A stretch of 64,000 bases of DNA from Methanomicrobiales archaeon (GTDB lineage Archaea > Halobacteriota > Methanomicrobia > Methanomicrobiales > Methanospirillaceae). How positions within the stretch are numbered: the stretch's first letter is position 1; every line of letters begins with the position of its first letter. Positions 37,268 to 46,855 of this stretch are shown here, piece after piece. A program made the position numbers and the translations under genes. The stretch spans positions 1-64,000 of the forward strand of contig JAAYCY010000060.1 in NCBI GenBank assembly GCA_012729535.1. The letters run 5' to 3'. The notes under the pieces were generated by a model that was not told the DNA's origin, did no database searches, and was given only the letters and a program-made list of their open reading frames with translations.

Positions 37268-38044
37268 ATGCAAACGGTTCACAGTCTGAAACGACTTCTG
37301 CAGGCAGCGTATGATCATGAGCTTGACCCTGACGAAGCCCTGGCACATATCGCAAATGATCTGGTTTTACCGGTTGAATCATGTGCCTGTCTTGACATTT
37401 CCCGAAAGTCCAGGTGTGGGATTCCTGAGGTGGTCCTTGCAGAAGGAAAGCACCCTTCCCATCTCCGGTCGATTATCGAATCATATGTCACATCTATGGG
37501 ACGGTGTATCATTTCCCGGCTTGATCCGGCACTAGCAATGACATTTATCGAATGGGCACGAACTGAAGATATTTCCGCGTACTGGTCTGATGAGGGGCGC
37601 GTCCTCGTCCTGGCAAAAGGAACTCATGTTGAAAAAACCGGAGGTCTTATCGGGATTATCACCGCTGGGACGTCTGATATCAGGGTTGCAGAAGAAGCAC
37701 GGATCATTGCAGAAGAGATGGGATGTGATGTAAAAACCGCTTATGACGTGGGTATTGCCGGTATTCATCGTCTTTTTCCGGTAATCAGCCAGATGGAAGC
37801 ATGTCATGCCTTGGTTGTTGCTGCCGGAAGGGAGGGAACGCTGCCATCCGTTGTTGCGGGCCTAGTGGATCGCCCGGTAATTGGTGTGCCGGTTTCCACA
37901 GGATATGGATATATGGGAGAAGGGCAGGCCGCCCTTGCCAGCATGCTCCAGTCATGCTCGGTATTGACGGTGGTAAATATTGATGCCGGATTTGTTGCGG
38001 GAGCATCTGCAGCGATGATTGCAAACATGGTGGTACATGCATGA
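37268..38044 (+). CDS. larB: Nickel-pincer cofactor biosynthesis protein LarB
   Basis: An AIR-carboxylase-fold enzyme of about 258 aa. LarB carboxylates and hydrolyses nicotinic acid adenine dinucleotide, the first step towards the nickel-pincer nucleotide cofactor of lactate racemase-type enzymes. Family features include the [13 protein letters not shown] segment, [16 protein letters not shown] and the C-terminal [24 protein letters not shown]. The start at 37268 places the protein just downstream of a TATA-like stretch; the longer frame at 37223 enters the divergent gene's promoter. LarC and LarE are not in the window. It overlaps nadM by 4 bp. Confidence 0.9.
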   Translation: MQTVHSLKRLLQAAYDHELDPDEALAHIANDLVLPVESCACLDISRKSRCGIPEVVLAEGKHPSHLRSIIESYVTSMGRCIISRLDPALAMTFIEWARTEDISAYWSDEGRVLVLAKGTHVEKTGGLIGIITAGTSDIRVAEEARIIAEEMGCDVKTAYDVGIAGIHRLFPVISQMEACHALVVAAGREGTLPSVVAGLVDRPVIGVPVSTGYGYMGEGQAALASMLQSCSVLTVVNIDAGFVAGASAAMIANMVVHA

Positions 38045-38583
38045 TACGGGCACTTTATATCGGAAGATTCCAGCCATACCATAATGGTCATCAGTACGTG
38101 ATCGAACACATTGCCAGGGAAGCGGATGAACTTGTCATTGGTATAGGTTCTGCACAACTGAGTCATGAACCAGCAGATCCGTTTACCGCTGGAGAAAGAA
38201 TGCTCATGATCACCCGCGCCCTTCAGATGATTAAAAAACCGGTGTATGTAATACCGCTGGAAGATATTAACCGGAATGCTTTATGGGTCTCTCACGTGAG
38301 AGCCATGACACCCCCATTTCACCAGATATATTCAGGAAATCCCCTGGTAATACGGTTGTTTCATGAAGCTGGCATAACGGTTCTAACCCCGGCGATGTAT
38401 GAACGGGCAACCCTTTCTGGAACTACTATTCGTGAACGGATGATATGCGGAAATAACTGGGAAGATCTTGTTCCAGCTCCTGTATATCAGGTAATCCAGG
38501 AAATTGATGGTGTCTCAAGGGTACAGGCACTTGCCCGCGATGACATGACCTGTCCTGAAGATGGAGAATATGCTGCATGTTAG
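38041..38583 (+). CDS. nadM: Nicotinamide-nucleotide adenylyltransferase NadM
   Basis: Archaeal NMN adenylyltransferase, 180 aa, a nucleotidyltransferase that forms NAD (and usually NaAD) from the mononucleotides and ATP. The [10 protein letters not shown] motif with its HxGH element (HNGH) is at residues 7-16, and the [10 protein letters not shown] motif (ISSTxxR type) is near 133. Length matches MJ0541-type enzymes. It starts inside the larB stop (ATGA overlap) and its stop lies inside the next gene. The pairing with larB is meaningful because NaAD is LarB's substrate. Confidence 0.95.
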   Translation: MIRALYIGRFQPYHNGHQYVIEHIAREADELVIGIGSAQLSHEPADPFTAGERMLMITRALQMIKKPVYVIPLEDINRNALWVSHVRAMTPPFHQIYSGNPLVIRLFHEAGITVLTPAMYERATLSGTTIRERMICGNNWEDLVPAPVYQVIQEIDGVSRVQALARDDMTCPEDGEYAAC

Positions 38584-39869
38584 AGAGAATCAGGAACTTA
38601 ATTAGTAAAAAACCAGAACCGAAGCCTGGTAAAACAATTACCCTGGATGAGCTTCCTGCCTGGCTTGATATGCAGGAACAGAACTGCATAGCAGAGCGGA
38701 GCATAGCTATCAAAGCTTCCCGGGAAAGAATCATAACCTTTGAACAGGATCTCCGCCAGTTGCTGAATGAATTTGGTGAGGAATCAGTAGATGAACCACA
38801 TCACCACAAGGTTGAACAGGTAAACCGCCATGCACTTCCCCAGTTCTGCAAAAAAATTGATTCAGAACTAGAAGGAGATTTTTCTGATGATGACGAAGTA
38901 TTTTACCAGGAAGTTGCAGGACTGATGAATGGCTGCTTTAAAGCATTCAAAGGTCCGGGACGGTACCTGCACCACCTGTATCCGGAAGAAATAAAGGAAT
39001 TTCGCCTGACCCTTGATAATATGGGACACGAACTTAACAGGATGACTGATATTATCAAAAATTCCCGGGAACACCTTTCACACCTGCAACAGGTCCGTGA
39101 TGCATTTGATGAACGAAATGAAATGATACGAGAATTTTCCCGTGCATCAGAAGAGCAGGATAAATATAAATCAACACTTTTAACGTTAAACGAAAACATG
39201 GAAAACCTGCAATCAGATCTCACCAAACTCACCTCTTCATCTGAATACCTGAATTATACCCAGCTAGAAGAAGATATCCAGAAATCCGAGGAACAATTAC
39301 ATCAACACATTGAATCATATGAATCTCATCTTAGAAATGCCGTTCCGGTCTGGAAACGGGCCGGGAAAATCTTCCAAGAGAAGGGTGATGATGATCACGA
39401 AAAAAATATGGAAGATCTTGTTCACATGGCATCAGCACCCCGAAGGCAGGATGACGAGATAGCCCAAAAAGTGAATACTTCTGCCCGGGCATTGTTTTCT
39501 CTTTTTGAAAATGGTTCTCTTCAGGCGAAAAATACCTTTGAAAAGCACCTTTTTACAACACCTGATGAATATACTGTCAAATTGTCACAGAGTGTCCAGA
39601 ATATACATACCATATCTGATGATCTTAAAAATAAACTGGAAAAACGCGAAAATAGTTCTGTTCTAGAGAAAAAAACAGAATTCAATCGCCTGATTGAAAA
39701 TGTAGGACACGAAATCAGGAAGGTCAGGGATGAAGAAAGTATACGCATAGAGCGTATGTCATCAATGGAAGAAAAAATGGCCAAATCCCTTAAAAATATT
39801 CAGGAAAAATTTGATGAATGTTGCCATGACGGGTCAATTCTAGTAGAACCGGAGAAAACAGATGAGTGA
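38577..39869 (+). CDS. Coiled-coil protein of unknown function
   Basis: A 430-aa, strongly charged protein that is mostly helical. Long heptad-like stretches run over residues about 145-250 and 330-420, separated by a lower-charge region. Without a Walker motif or hinge it is not an SMC protein. The N-terminal 35 residues have many Lys and Pro residues. A His-rich [13 protein letters not shown] segment lies near residue 72. It overlaps nadM by 7 bp and the next gene by 8 bp, so it belongs to the larB-nadM operon. I recall similar proteins only in methanogens related to this group. Confidence 0.75.
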   Translation: MLERIRNLISKKPEPKPGKTITLDELPAWLDMQEQNCIAERSIAIKASRERIITFEQDLRQLLNEFGEESVDEPHHHKVEQVNRHALPQFCKKIDSELEGDFSDDDEVFYQEVAGLMNGCFKAFKGPGRYLHHLYPEEIKEFRLTLDNMGHELNRMTDIIKNSREHLSHLQQVRDAFDERNEMIREFSRASEEQDKYKSTLLTLNENMENLQSDLTKLTSSSEYLNYTQLEEDIQKSEEQLHQHIESYESHLRNAVPVWKRAGKIFQEKGDDDHEKNMEDLVHMASAPRRQDDEIAQKVNTSARALFSLFENGSLQAKNTFEKHLFTTPDEYTVKLSQSVQNIHTISDDLKNKLEKRENSSVLEKKTEFNRLIENVGHEIRKVRDEESIRIERMSSMEEKMAKSLKNIQEKFDECCHDGSILVEPEKTDE

Positions 39870-40128
39870 GGTGTCCGGTAAAAGACTCCCCGTCTCCGGA
39901 GGGTTTGTCCATTGTCTTCCTGGAAAACCGGAAGAAGTTCAAAAATGCCGGTTTTGTGTTCATTCGGTACGTTTCATCACACGGACAAAAGACCTTCCAT
40001 CCCCGGCCCGTGCTTTTTGCACCATGGTACGGGGCACAGAAGATGTGGACATAAAAGATGTTATCGAAGTAGTCTGCGATGATGTAAAACAGGAAGGATA
40101 TCGCAGCATACTCAATGTAATCAGTTAA
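39862..40128 (+). CDS. Small cysteine-containing protein of unknown function
   Basis: An 88-aa protein with five cysteines: one in VHCLPG, a pair in KCRFC, one in AFCTM and one in VVCDD. The spacing could bind a metal or iron-sulphur centre but does not match a standard ribbon. It has a basic middle and an acidic C-terminal helix. It is the last gene of the larB-nadM operon, overlapping the coiled-coil gene by 8 bp, and converges on cobQ with an 8-bp overlap. I do not recognise a family. Confidence 0.65.
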   Translation: MSEVSGKRLPVSGGFVHCLPGKPEEVQKCRFCVHSVRFITRTKDLPSPARAFCTMVRGTEDVDIKDVIEVVCDDVKQEGYRSILNVIS

Positions 40129-41557
40129 AATATTTGAGTATCTCTTCTGTTTTTACATGTTTTTCAATATGGTTAGCAAGCGCATCATAGGGATCTCCCA
40201 ATTTTTTTTCCTGTGTCCACGATACCCCTTTCCGGTCACAGAGGAATGAAACAAAAGCAGATGCGACATCTGGGGAAGTGAACAGACCGTGCAGGTATGT
40301 TCCTATCAACAAGCCGTCTTCACTGACCACCCCTTCGCCCAAAAAAGCCTCTTTCATCCCACTGGTATTCGTCTGACCCATGTGGATTTCGTACCCTGAA
40401 ACGGTGGACACGTTACTGAGAAACGGACCATGTCCAGATGATGTCCTGGTAACCTGCTCGGTAGTTTTCCTGTAATCAGAGAATGTTGTGGTGCAGTGAA
40501 TGAGACCAATTCCCTTGTGCCTGCCTTGTTTTGATTCCACTCCGGAATCAATGATGGTATCACAGAGCATCTGATATCCCCCGCATATTCCCACAATTGG
40601 TACACCTGCATGACGGGCACTTCTGATCTCTTCATCTGTTCCGGCTTTTATCAGTTCATACAGATCATCCACAGTATTCTTTGTTCCTGGTAGAATGATA
40701 GCGTCATACCCTGCAAGTGAATCACCAGGTTTTACGTATGTCACCGAAGCATACCGCTCCAGCAATTCATAGTCGGTAAAATTTGAAATTCGGGGGAAAT
40801 GAATTATTGCAATCTGTATAGGAGAGTTACCTGTTTTTTTATCTGGCAGGGAGAGTGAGTCTTCACTTGGAATATCAACCTCAGTCATGGGAACCAGGCC
40901 GAAAACGGGAACATTTGTCAATTCTTCAAGAATTTTCATCCCCCCTGAAAACAGGGTTGGATCACCTCTGAATTTATTGACAATAACTCCTTTTACAAGA
41001 GGTCTTATATCGTCAGGAAGCAGTGAAATAGTCCCATAAACCTGGGCAAATACTCCCCCCCGTTCGATATCTGCAACCAGGATGATTGGATACTTTAGTC
41101 TTCTGGCCAGACCGATATTTGCAATATCCCGATCATAGAGGTTAACTTCTGCGGCACCACCCGCTCCTTCGACAACCAGTGCCCCATATTCACGTACCAG
41201 TGTTTGTGCAGAACTGATGGCAATTTCCAGGAGGTCTTCAGTAAACTGATAGTAGTTTTTGGCATGCACATCGGTGTGTGGTTTTCCAAGAAGCACAATC
41301 TGAGAGCTTTGATCACCTTTTGGCTTGAGAAGAATGGGATTCATGTGGACCGACGGGGTAAGGCATGCTGCGTGTGCCTGCATCGCCTGGGCAATACCTA
41401 TCTCCCCCCCGTCTTTTGTTACCCAGGAGTTCAGGCTCATATTCTGTGATTTAAATGGGGCAGCAATTAGGCCGTGGCGATGTATGATGCGGCATATGGC
41501 CGCAACGATTGTACTTTTCCCTACATGAGAAGCGGTCCCAAGGACCATTACAGACAT
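40121..41557 (-). CDS. cobQ: Adenosylcobyric acid synthase (cobyric acid synthase)
   Basis: Glutamine-dependent amidase of cobalamin biosynthesis (CobQ/CbiP), 478 aa, which amidates the corrin ring to cobyric acid. The N-terminal BioD-like domain has the P-loop ASHVGKST; the C-terminal type 1 glutamine amidotransferase has the nucleophile Cys in GICGGYQML and the catalytic His in YLHGLF. Length is standard. It is probably transcribed alone, converging with the larB operon. Methanogens need corrinoids for methyltransferases. Confidence 0.96.
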   Translation of the reverse strand: MSVMVLGTASHVGKSTIVAAICRIIHRHGLIAAPFKSQNMSLNSWVTKDGGEIGIAQAMQAHAACLTPSVHMNPILLKPKGDQSSQIVLLGKPHTDVHAKNYYQFTEDLLEIAISSAQTLVREYGALVVEGAGGAAEVNLYDRDIANIGLARRLKYPIILVADIERGGVFAQVYGTISLLPDDIRPLVKGVIVNKFRGDPTLFSGGMKILEELTNVPVFGLVPMTEVDIPSEDSLSLPDKKTGNSPIQIAIIHFPRISNFTDYELLERYASVTYVKPGDSLAGYDAIILPGTKNTVDDLYELIKAGTDEEIRSARHAGVPIVGICGGYQMLCDTIIDSGVESKQGRHKGIGLIHCTTTFSDYRKTTEQVTRTSSGHGPFLSNVSTVSGYEIHMGQTNTSGMKEAFLGEGVVSEDGLLIGTYLHGLFTSPDVASAFVSFLCDRKGVSWTQEKKLGDPYDALANHIEKHVKTEEILKYFN

Positions 41558-41625
41558 ATATCTCAGATATGACCGTCTGGGATATTAGTGTGCAACAACC
41601 GCTTCCACCCATAGATATTAAAAAG

Positions 41626-41640
41626 CCCGAAAAAATCGGG
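41626..41640. promoter_or_regulatory. Small palindrome between cobQ and aIF1
   Basis: CCCGA-AAAAA-TCGGG has 5-bp perfect arms. It lies in the 131-bp space between the divergent cobQ (starts at 41557) and the aIF1 gene (starts at 41689). It could be an operator or a hairpin in either leader. No cobalamin riboswitch structure is visible here. Confidence 0.3.
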
Positions 41641-41688
41641 ATATTTTATGATAAGCATTTAATAGTAAAACATGAGATGGAATAAGTA

Positions 41689-41994
41689 ATGAATGGTGGT
41701 ATCTGCTCCATATGTGGGCTACCAAAAGAACTCTGTATTTGTGAGGAAGTTGCAAAAGAACAGCAGCGTATTAATGTTAAAGTAAATAAACGGCGGTATG
41801 GAAAAGAGGTCACGGTAATCGAGGGACTAGATCCCACTGATATCGACCTTGAAGACCTTTCAAAGTTTATGAAAAGCAAATTGGCATGTGGCGGTACCGT
41901 CAAGGGCAACTCCATTGAATTACAGGGTAACCACCGTGAACGGGTAATCAATCTCCTTGGCACCAAGGGCTATGCGGTGGATAATATCTCATAA
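41689..41994 (+). CDS. Translation initiation factor aIF1 (SUI1)
   Basis: A 101-aa SUI1-family factor that ensures start-codon fidelity on the small ribosomal subunit. The zinc-like [17 protein letters not shown]-terminus is the usual archaeal extension (four cysteines). The SUI1 core follows with [13 protein letters not shown] and [14 protein letters not shown], matching the family hairpin, and ends in the usual helix. TATA-like ATTTAATAG is near 41656-41664, about 30 bp upstream, so the transcript may have a very short leader. Confidence 0.95.
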   Translation: MNGGICSICGLPKELCICEEVAKEQQRINVKVNKRRYGKEVTVIEGLDPTDIDLEDLSKFMKSKLACGGTVKGNSIELQGNHRERVINLLGTKGYAVDNIS

Positions 41995-42007
41995 ATGAGA
42001 ATTTTTA

Positions 42008-42391
42008 CTATTTTTTACGTTTCTGCCTGATCATTGAGTGCAGGTCAAGACGATAATTATCATCCTGACCCATCTTTACAACCAGGTCATCAGATTCGAT
42101 AAGACGCGAAAGATTCAGGTCATACCTTCCAGGTTCGAGTATGTGTATACTTTCGATGGAATCAGGGTCTCCCTCTTTATGTACTGATTCCTGTTGTCCA
42201 TCTGGTATTTCTTTTTCTTTCTGTTTTTCGGCGGTAATTAAAGGTTTTTCAGGTACTTTTTGTGATCGAGTCTCTTTTCTATCCGTTCCTTTTTCATAAA
42301 TAAATTTGCCGGATCCACAGACCGGGCACCCATCCTTGAGATACCTTGCATCAGGAAAAAGAGTATTGCATCCGGCACAACGATGAGGCAT
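42008..42391 (-). CDS. Zinc-ribbon protein of the archaeal OapC/ArvC type
   Basis: A 127-aa protein. The N-terminal 30 residues are a zinc ribbon (CAGC and CPVC pairs); the middle is a charged linker rich in Glu, Lys and Gln; the C-terminal 45 residues contain ILEPGRYDLNLSRLIESDDLVV, the conserved end I associate with the OapC/ArvC family. It ends the three-gene operon with the DUF2073-like protein and the Era-like GTPase (3-bp gap). The set is conserved in euryarchaea and thought to form a GTPase system; its cellular job is not settled. Family names are from memory. Confidence 0.78.
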   Translation of the reverse strand: MPHRCAGCNTLFPDARYLKDGCPVCGSGKFIYEKGTDRKETRSQKVPEKPLITAEKQKEKEIPDGQQESVHKEGDPDSIESIHILEPGRYDLNLSRLIESDDLVVKMGQDDNYRLDLHSMIRQKRKK

Positions 42392-42394
42392 ATC

Positions 42395-42763
42395 CTACCT
42401 TCCAGAAATCCACGCACTGATAAGTCCACGGTCTTTACGGATCATTTTAAGTTGGTTTGCAGGGCCGATTACCGTGAGTCTTCTGGTTTCATCTCCTTTT
42501 AAAAGACGTGAGAATACGCTTGAACTACGCTGTTTGGACGGATATGACTCAATTTCAATGCCAGAAAAACCATCCGGAAGGATCTCCTGCATGGTCATTT
42601 CAACAAGTGTTGACTGCTCATCAGGGGACAGGCCGCTTTCAAGGATAACGATGGTCCCTTCCCTCACATTATCCAGAATGAGTCTGATCTTTTCCATGGA
42701 TGGCATCTGTGCAAGCCGTTCTTCAGATATAAGATCAATTCTTACGCCCTGCATTATGCTCAC
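42395..42763 (-). CDS. DUF2073-like protein (OapB/ArvB type)
   Basis: A 122-aa protein conserved in euryarchaea as DUF2073. It begins with GVRIDLISEERLAQMPSMEKI, then a strand-helix pattern (EGTIVILESGLSPDEQSTLVE), and ends with RLTVIGPANQLKMIRKDRGL. It overlaps the GTPase gene by 4 bp (42760-42763), so it is co-translated with it and is a probable partner or regulator of the GTPase. No catalytic motif is visible. Confidence 0.82.
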   Translation of the reverse strand: MSIMQGVRIDLISEERLAQMPSMEKIRLILDNVREGTIVILESGLSPDEQSTLVEMTMQEILPDGFSGIEIESYPSKQRSSSVFSRLLKGDETRRLTVIGPANQLKMIRKDRGLISAWISGR

Positions 42764-43389
42764 CTGAACTTCTTTACCATCTCTTCATAGAGACTTTCAA
42801 TCTGTGTTCCTTCGAGACATGAGACTGGGACTACCGGGTGCTGTGGAAAAGCAGTTCGTATCCGTTGAGGAGATGCATCTGGAAGATCTATCTTATTTGC
42901 AGCAATAATAACCGGGAGCTTACGGCTCTCGATAATTCCAATCATCATGATATTAACCTGGGCAAAGGGATCAAGGGTGGCATCGATCATATAAATTACT
43001 CCGTCAATGTCCTCTCTAAGCCAGTGCATGGCTTCTGCCACACCTTCGGTAGCTTCACGTGCCCGGGTAATCGCATCTTCCCGTTCAATTCCATATTCCA
43101 GGAATTCTTTATAGTCAACACGCGTGGTAACACCCGGTGTATCAACGATGTCAATTGTTATGGATTTGCCATTTGAACCGGATATTGTAATATTTCCTGT
43201 GCGGACAGCTCGCCTGGTTTCATGAGGTACTTCACTGGTATTTCCTGCAACAGTGCCTGACCAGTCATCAGCTATCCTGTTTGCAAGGGTTGTTTTTCCT
43301 GCATTGGGTGGTCCATAAATGCCGATGCGGGCTGTTTTCTTCTGAAAAAGACCTGATAGGATTCGCGAGAGTGTATGGCTTATTCCCAT
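42760..43389 (-). CDS. Era-like small GTPase (OapA/ArvA type)
   Basis: A 209-aa GTP-binding protein. G1 is GIYGPPNAGKTTLANRIA (residues 23-40), G3 DTPGV, G4 NKID, and G5 is near SCLEG. The GTPase differs from bacterial Era in lacking a KH domain. Conserved in euryarchaea at the head of this three-gene operon. It may control membrane or DNA-related events; that is unproven. No TATA box is obvious in the short upstream gap. Confidence 0.85.
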   Translation of the reverse strand: MGISHTLSRILSGLFQKKTARIGIYGPPNAGKTTLANRIADDWSGTVAGNTSEVPHETRRAVRTGNITISGSNGKSITIDIVDTPGVTTRVDYKEFLEYGIEREDAITRAREATEGVAEAMHWLREDIDGVIYMIDATLDPFAQVNIMMIGIIESRKLPVIIAANKIDLPDASPQRIRTAFPQHPVVPVSCLEGTQIESLYEEMVKKFR

Positions 43390-43602
43390 TGTAGTTACGT
43401 CCCGACGCCGTTATTAAAAAAACCAGGCCCCATATGTTCGCCTGTCTTAAAGGATATGACAGGGAGTATTATTATTGTTGTCGTCCCACCTGTTTCGGAT
43501 CTAAATACCTGAAAAACTGTTCCCCGGAGCGATGGATTAATACCGAATCCCGATAATTATCAGAGCAATGCATCTGCCCGGGGGTACTGAGAGGTGAAAG
43601 AA

Positions 43603-44169
43603 ATGAGCTACAACAGTGACAAAATCCAGCTCGAAATAAAGGTTCCAGTACGGGAAATAATGCGAACAAACCCGAAGACTATTGATTATCATGCAACAGT
43701 AGCCCATGCAGCACGAAAAATGTGTAGCAAAGATCCCTCTGGCAGTTGTATTGTTTTAAAGGACGGTGTTGCCGTGGGAATAGTCACCGAGCAGGACATT
43801 AACTGTAAGGTGGTCTCACGGGATAAGCGTCCAAGTGAAGTTCATGTGAATGAAATCATGACTTCACCATTAATCACAATGGGCACCGATAAAACAGTGG
43901 AGGATGCTGCACACCTGATGATCAAAAACAGGGTCAGAAGGCTGCCAATTATCAATGAAAAGGGAGTTGTAATTGGAATTGTAAGTGTCAGGGATATTGT
44001 TGCCATCAGTACAGAAATAAATGAACTGATGGGAGAACTGGTTGTCATCAACCGGGCTGACGATATCAGTTCAGGGATGTGCAGCAGGTGTGGGCAGATG
44101 TCAGATGACCTGACAAGTGTTGACGGCTCACTTGTTTGTCCCGACTGTCTTGAAGATGACCGGTTATAA
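43603..44169 (+). CDS. CBS pair protein with C-terminal zinc ribbon
   Basis: A 188-aa protein. Two CBS motifs cover about residues 12-70 (VREIMRTNPKTIDYHATVAH) and 78-140 (VNEIMTSPLITMGTDKTVED), forming a Bateman module that binds adenosyl nucleotides. The C-terminal 40 residues are a zinc ribbon (CSRCGQ and CPDCLE). The ATG at 43603 is fixed by GAGGTGA at 43591-43597; the upstream GTG (43594) sits inside that site. It is the first of four adjacent CBS genes, followed by a 234-bp gap. Confidence 0.9.
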   Translation: MSYNSDKIQLEIKVPVREIMRTNPKTIDYHATVAHAARKMCSKDPSGSCIVLKDGVAVGIVTEQDINCKVVSRDKRPSEVHVNEIMTSPLITMGTDKTVEDAAHLMIKNRVRRLPIINEKGVVIGIVSVRDIVAISTEINELMGELVVINRADDISSGMCSRCGQMSDDLTSVDGSLVCPDCLEDDRL

Positions 44170-44403
44170 TGCAGAATGATGATTACCTGGTTAAATCCGG
44201 GTTATCAAAAAAAGATTCTGTATACGTTCCGGTTTTACATGGGTGCGACGAAAATGCTGGGAATGGTGTAAAACCATCAGGTTTCGGAGAATAATGCCCT
44301 GCGGTATAAAAATTTTTGAATTTCTTTAGAAAAATGTCAGATTTATTAGTCTGCTCTGCAGGTATGTCACATAAGGCCCGAATAATCTAAAGGCTGGTAT
44401 CAC

Positions 44404-45282
44404 ATGAATTTACAGAATGACCAGGAAAAACGAATGGTTGTATCATCAATAGCAACGTCAAAGATTATTTCTGCCCCTCCTACAATGCGGATTTACGGGG
44501 CCATTGAAACCCTGACTCAGTGGGGTTTTCGCAGACTGCCTATCGTTGATCCGGGTACTCGCCGGCTGAAAGGGATCATCACAGCACGTGACGTTATTGA
44601 TTTCCTTGGTGGAGGAGAATTATTCAATCTCATCAATGTTAAGCATTCAGGAAATTTTTTGGCAGCGATAAATGAGAGTGTCAGCAAGATCATGAAGACT
44701 GATGTCAGGACGCTTCATCCGGATGCATCGATCCAGGAAGCACTTGAGATTATTCTTCGTGACCGCATCGGTGGAATTCCAGTTGTTGACGAAGATGGAG
44801 TTCTGACTGGAATTGTAACCGAAAGGGATGTCCTGAAAGTCTTGTGCCGGTCACATGCAGCACTCCGGGTAGAGGATGTGATGACGAAGTCTTTACTGGT
44901 CCAGGAGCCAGGTTGTCCTCTTTCAATGGTTACAAAAGTTATGACCGAACACCAGTTCCGCCGCCTCCCTATCGTGAAAAATGATGTTTTATTTGGAATA
45001 ATTACTGCAACTGACATCGTGCGTTACATTGGTTCAGGAAAGGTATTTGAGAAACTTATTACAGGAAATGTCGCTGAAGTGATGAGTATTCCTGTTCGTG
45101 ACCTTATATCAGGTAATCTCTTTACAACTGAACCTAATGTGACTATCACTGATGCAGCACGGGCCATGATGGCGAAAAAAGTAGGTGCATTGCCGGTCAT
45201 TGACCAGAGCAGACTTGTCGGTCTTGTGACCGAGTTTGACCTTGTAAAAGCATTTGATTCAGGAATTAATAACAGGAGATAA
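44404..45282 (+). CDS. Four-CBS-domain protein
   Basis: A 292-aa protein consisting of four CBS motifs, centred at about residues 35, 110, 175 and 240, that is, two Bateman modules. Each ends with a GIITARD-, GIVTERD-, GIITATD- or GLVTEFD-type strand and helix, the usual nucleotide-binding sequence. There is no fused enzyme, channel or DNA-binding domain. It is followed after 3 bp by the next four-CBS gene, with an AGGAGAT site. It presumably senses adenine nucleotides or SAM and regulates an interacting protein. Confidence 0.88.
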   Translation: MNLQNDQEKRMVVSSIATSKIISAPPTMRIYGAIETLTQWGFRRLPIVDPGTRRLKGIITARDVIDFLGGGELFNLINVKHSGNFLAAINESVSKIMKTDVRTLHPDASIQEALEIILRDRIGGIPVVDEDGVLTGIVTERDVLKVLCRSHAALRVEDVMTKSLLVQEPGCPLSMVTKVMTEHQFRRLPIVKNDVLFGIITATDIVRYIGSGKVFEKLITGNVAEVMSIPVRDLISGNLFTTEPNVTITDAARAMMAKKVGALPVIDQSRLVGLVTEFDLVKAFDSGINNRR

Positions 45283-45285
45283 ATA

Positions 45286-46044
45286 ATGCTGGTTTCTGAT
45301 CTGATGTCAGCACCTGTTCATGCGGCAAGTCCGCATGATACGGTGTCATATGCACGAAACCTGATGCTAAAGCACCGGATATCCAGGATATTGATAATTG
45401 ACGAGGGTCGCGCACAAGGAATTGTTACAAAAAAGGACATCGGGTTTCGCCTGCGAAAAAACGATCCTGACTGGAGGTTTCGCCTGATTGATAATGAGCC
45501 TCTCTTCCGGGTTATGACTGGGAATATTATCGGCCTTTCACCTGATAGTAGTATCAGGGATGCGCTGCTCCTTATGGTTACCCATAAGATTTCCGGCGCT
45601 CCGGTAATTGACCAGGGAATGGTAATGGGGATTCTGACAAGGACTGACATACTCCGGTCAAAAGTTGTTAGTGATCTAAACATTTCTATCCGTGAACTGG
45701 TACATGAGCCTGTAACGGTTACATCCAGGCATTCATCAGCTCACATCGTGGATTTGATTAAAAAAGGAGCTGGAGCAGTCATCGTTGTTGATGATGGAAG
45801 ACCAGTTGGAATTATTACCGATACTGATCTCGCATTTTATGAAGATCGGCCTGAAAATGCAGGTTCTGGTACTGCAGCAGGAATGATGCGGTCAGTAATT
45901 CCTTCCCTTCCTGAAACAGCGAGAACCGGTGACGCCGTGGCGTTGATGCTTGAAAACGTCTGTTCGTGTGTTATAGTCACCGGTGAGACTGGCATTATTG
46001 GAATAATTACCAGAGATGACATAATACGGGAAGTGGTTTTATGA
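45286..46044 (+). CDS. Four-CBS-domain protein
   Basis: A 252-aa protein with four CBS motifs and nothing else (VSDLMSAPVHAASPHDTV; VMTGNIIGLSPDSSIRD; VHEPVTVTSRHSSAH; MMRSVIPSLPETART). The GIVTKKD, GILTRTD, GIITDTD and GIITRDD turns are all present. It starts 3 bp after the preceding gene behind an AGGAGAT site and overlaps the next one by 4 bp, so the proteins should be made in fixed proportion and may associate. Confidence 0.88.
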   Translation: MLVSDLMSAPVHAASPHDTVSYARNLMLKHRISRILIIDEGRAQGIVTKKDIGFRLRKNDPDWRFRLIDNEPLFRVMTGNIIGLSPDSSIRDALLLMVTHKISGAPVIDQGMVMGILTRTDILRSKVVSDLNISIRELVHEPVTVTSRHSSAHIVDLIKKGAGAVIVVDDGRPVGIITDTDLAFYEDRPENAGSGTAAGMMRSVIPSLPETARTGDAVALMLENVCSCVIVTGETGIIGIITRDDIIREVVL

Positions 46045-46820
46045 CCAATACCATATTTGTACGAGACGTGATGACTAAACCAGTCACCATTGCAAAATCT
46101 GCACCGGTGACTGAGGCCTTGGATAAAATGCTTGATACCGGACTTGACCCCCTGGTGGTTCTCCACCATGATGACGTGGTCGGGACAGTATCGCGGCAGA
46201 AGATAGTAGAAAAACTTGGTGCAAAACACAGTTCAGAAGTAGCGCCGACCGCAATTCACGTCTCCAATACCATTGATACAGAATTCACCATCGTGTATGA
46301 AGACCAGGAACTTGATGTCTTAATACCCCTGCTTCAGAACCAGGCAAAATTGGCTGTAGTATACAACGAAGATCACAAACTGGTCGGACAAGTATCTTAT
46401 GGAGACCTGCTTGCAAAGATGGTTCCTGAAGGTAATCTTTCTTCTGTAACCGATCCTCATCACGTAATAGAAGCTGGGGAGAGAATGGTTCATCTCAGAA
46501 GAAAAATGGTGGATGAGAAGATTGCCAGATACGTGGTTATGGCAGAGAATAAACTTGCAGGACTTGTCTCTGAAACAGATGTTGCAATTGCTATCACAAA
46601 GTTTCGGGAAACGGTTGATGACAGGCACCAGGAACACCAGGTTCGAAATATTCTAATTAAAGATATTATGAGTTCCCCGGTGCTCAGCGTTGAAGCGAAT
46701 TCATCAGTTAATGATGTCGTATCAAAGATGCTTGCTAAAAACATCAGCAGTCTTCCAGTTACGGATAATGGTAGAGTTGTCGGTATTGTGACCCGGGAGT
46801 CTCTCATCCGGGCATTATAA
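46041..46820 (+). CDS. Four-CBS-domain protein
   Basis: A 259-aa protein with four CBS motifs. The first (VRDVMTKPVTIAKSAPVTEA) and last (IKDIMSSPVLSVEANSSV) are canonical. The second and third are more diverged: the VGQVSYGDLL turn lacks the usual T-x-x-D, and the third reads LVSETDVA. The inner pair may therefore have lost ligand binding. ATGA overlap with the preceding gene. Deoxyhypusine synthase starts 36-51 bp downstream. Confidence 0.86.
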   Translation: MTNTIFVRDVMTKPVTIAKSAPVTEALDKMLDTGLDPLVVLHHDDVVGTVSRQKIVEKLGAKHSSEVAPTAIHVSNTIDTEFTIVYEDQELDVLIPLLQNQAKLAVVYNEDHKLVGQVSYGDLLAKMVPEGNLSSVTDPHHVIEAGERMVHLRRKMVDEKIARYVVMAENKLAGLVSETDVAIAITKFRETVDDRHQEHQVRNILIKDIMSSPVLSVEANSSVNDVVSKMLAKNISSLPVTDNGRVVGIVTRESLIRAL

Positions 46821-46855
46821 CTTTTTTTATTTCGATATTTCCAAATACGTTCAGA

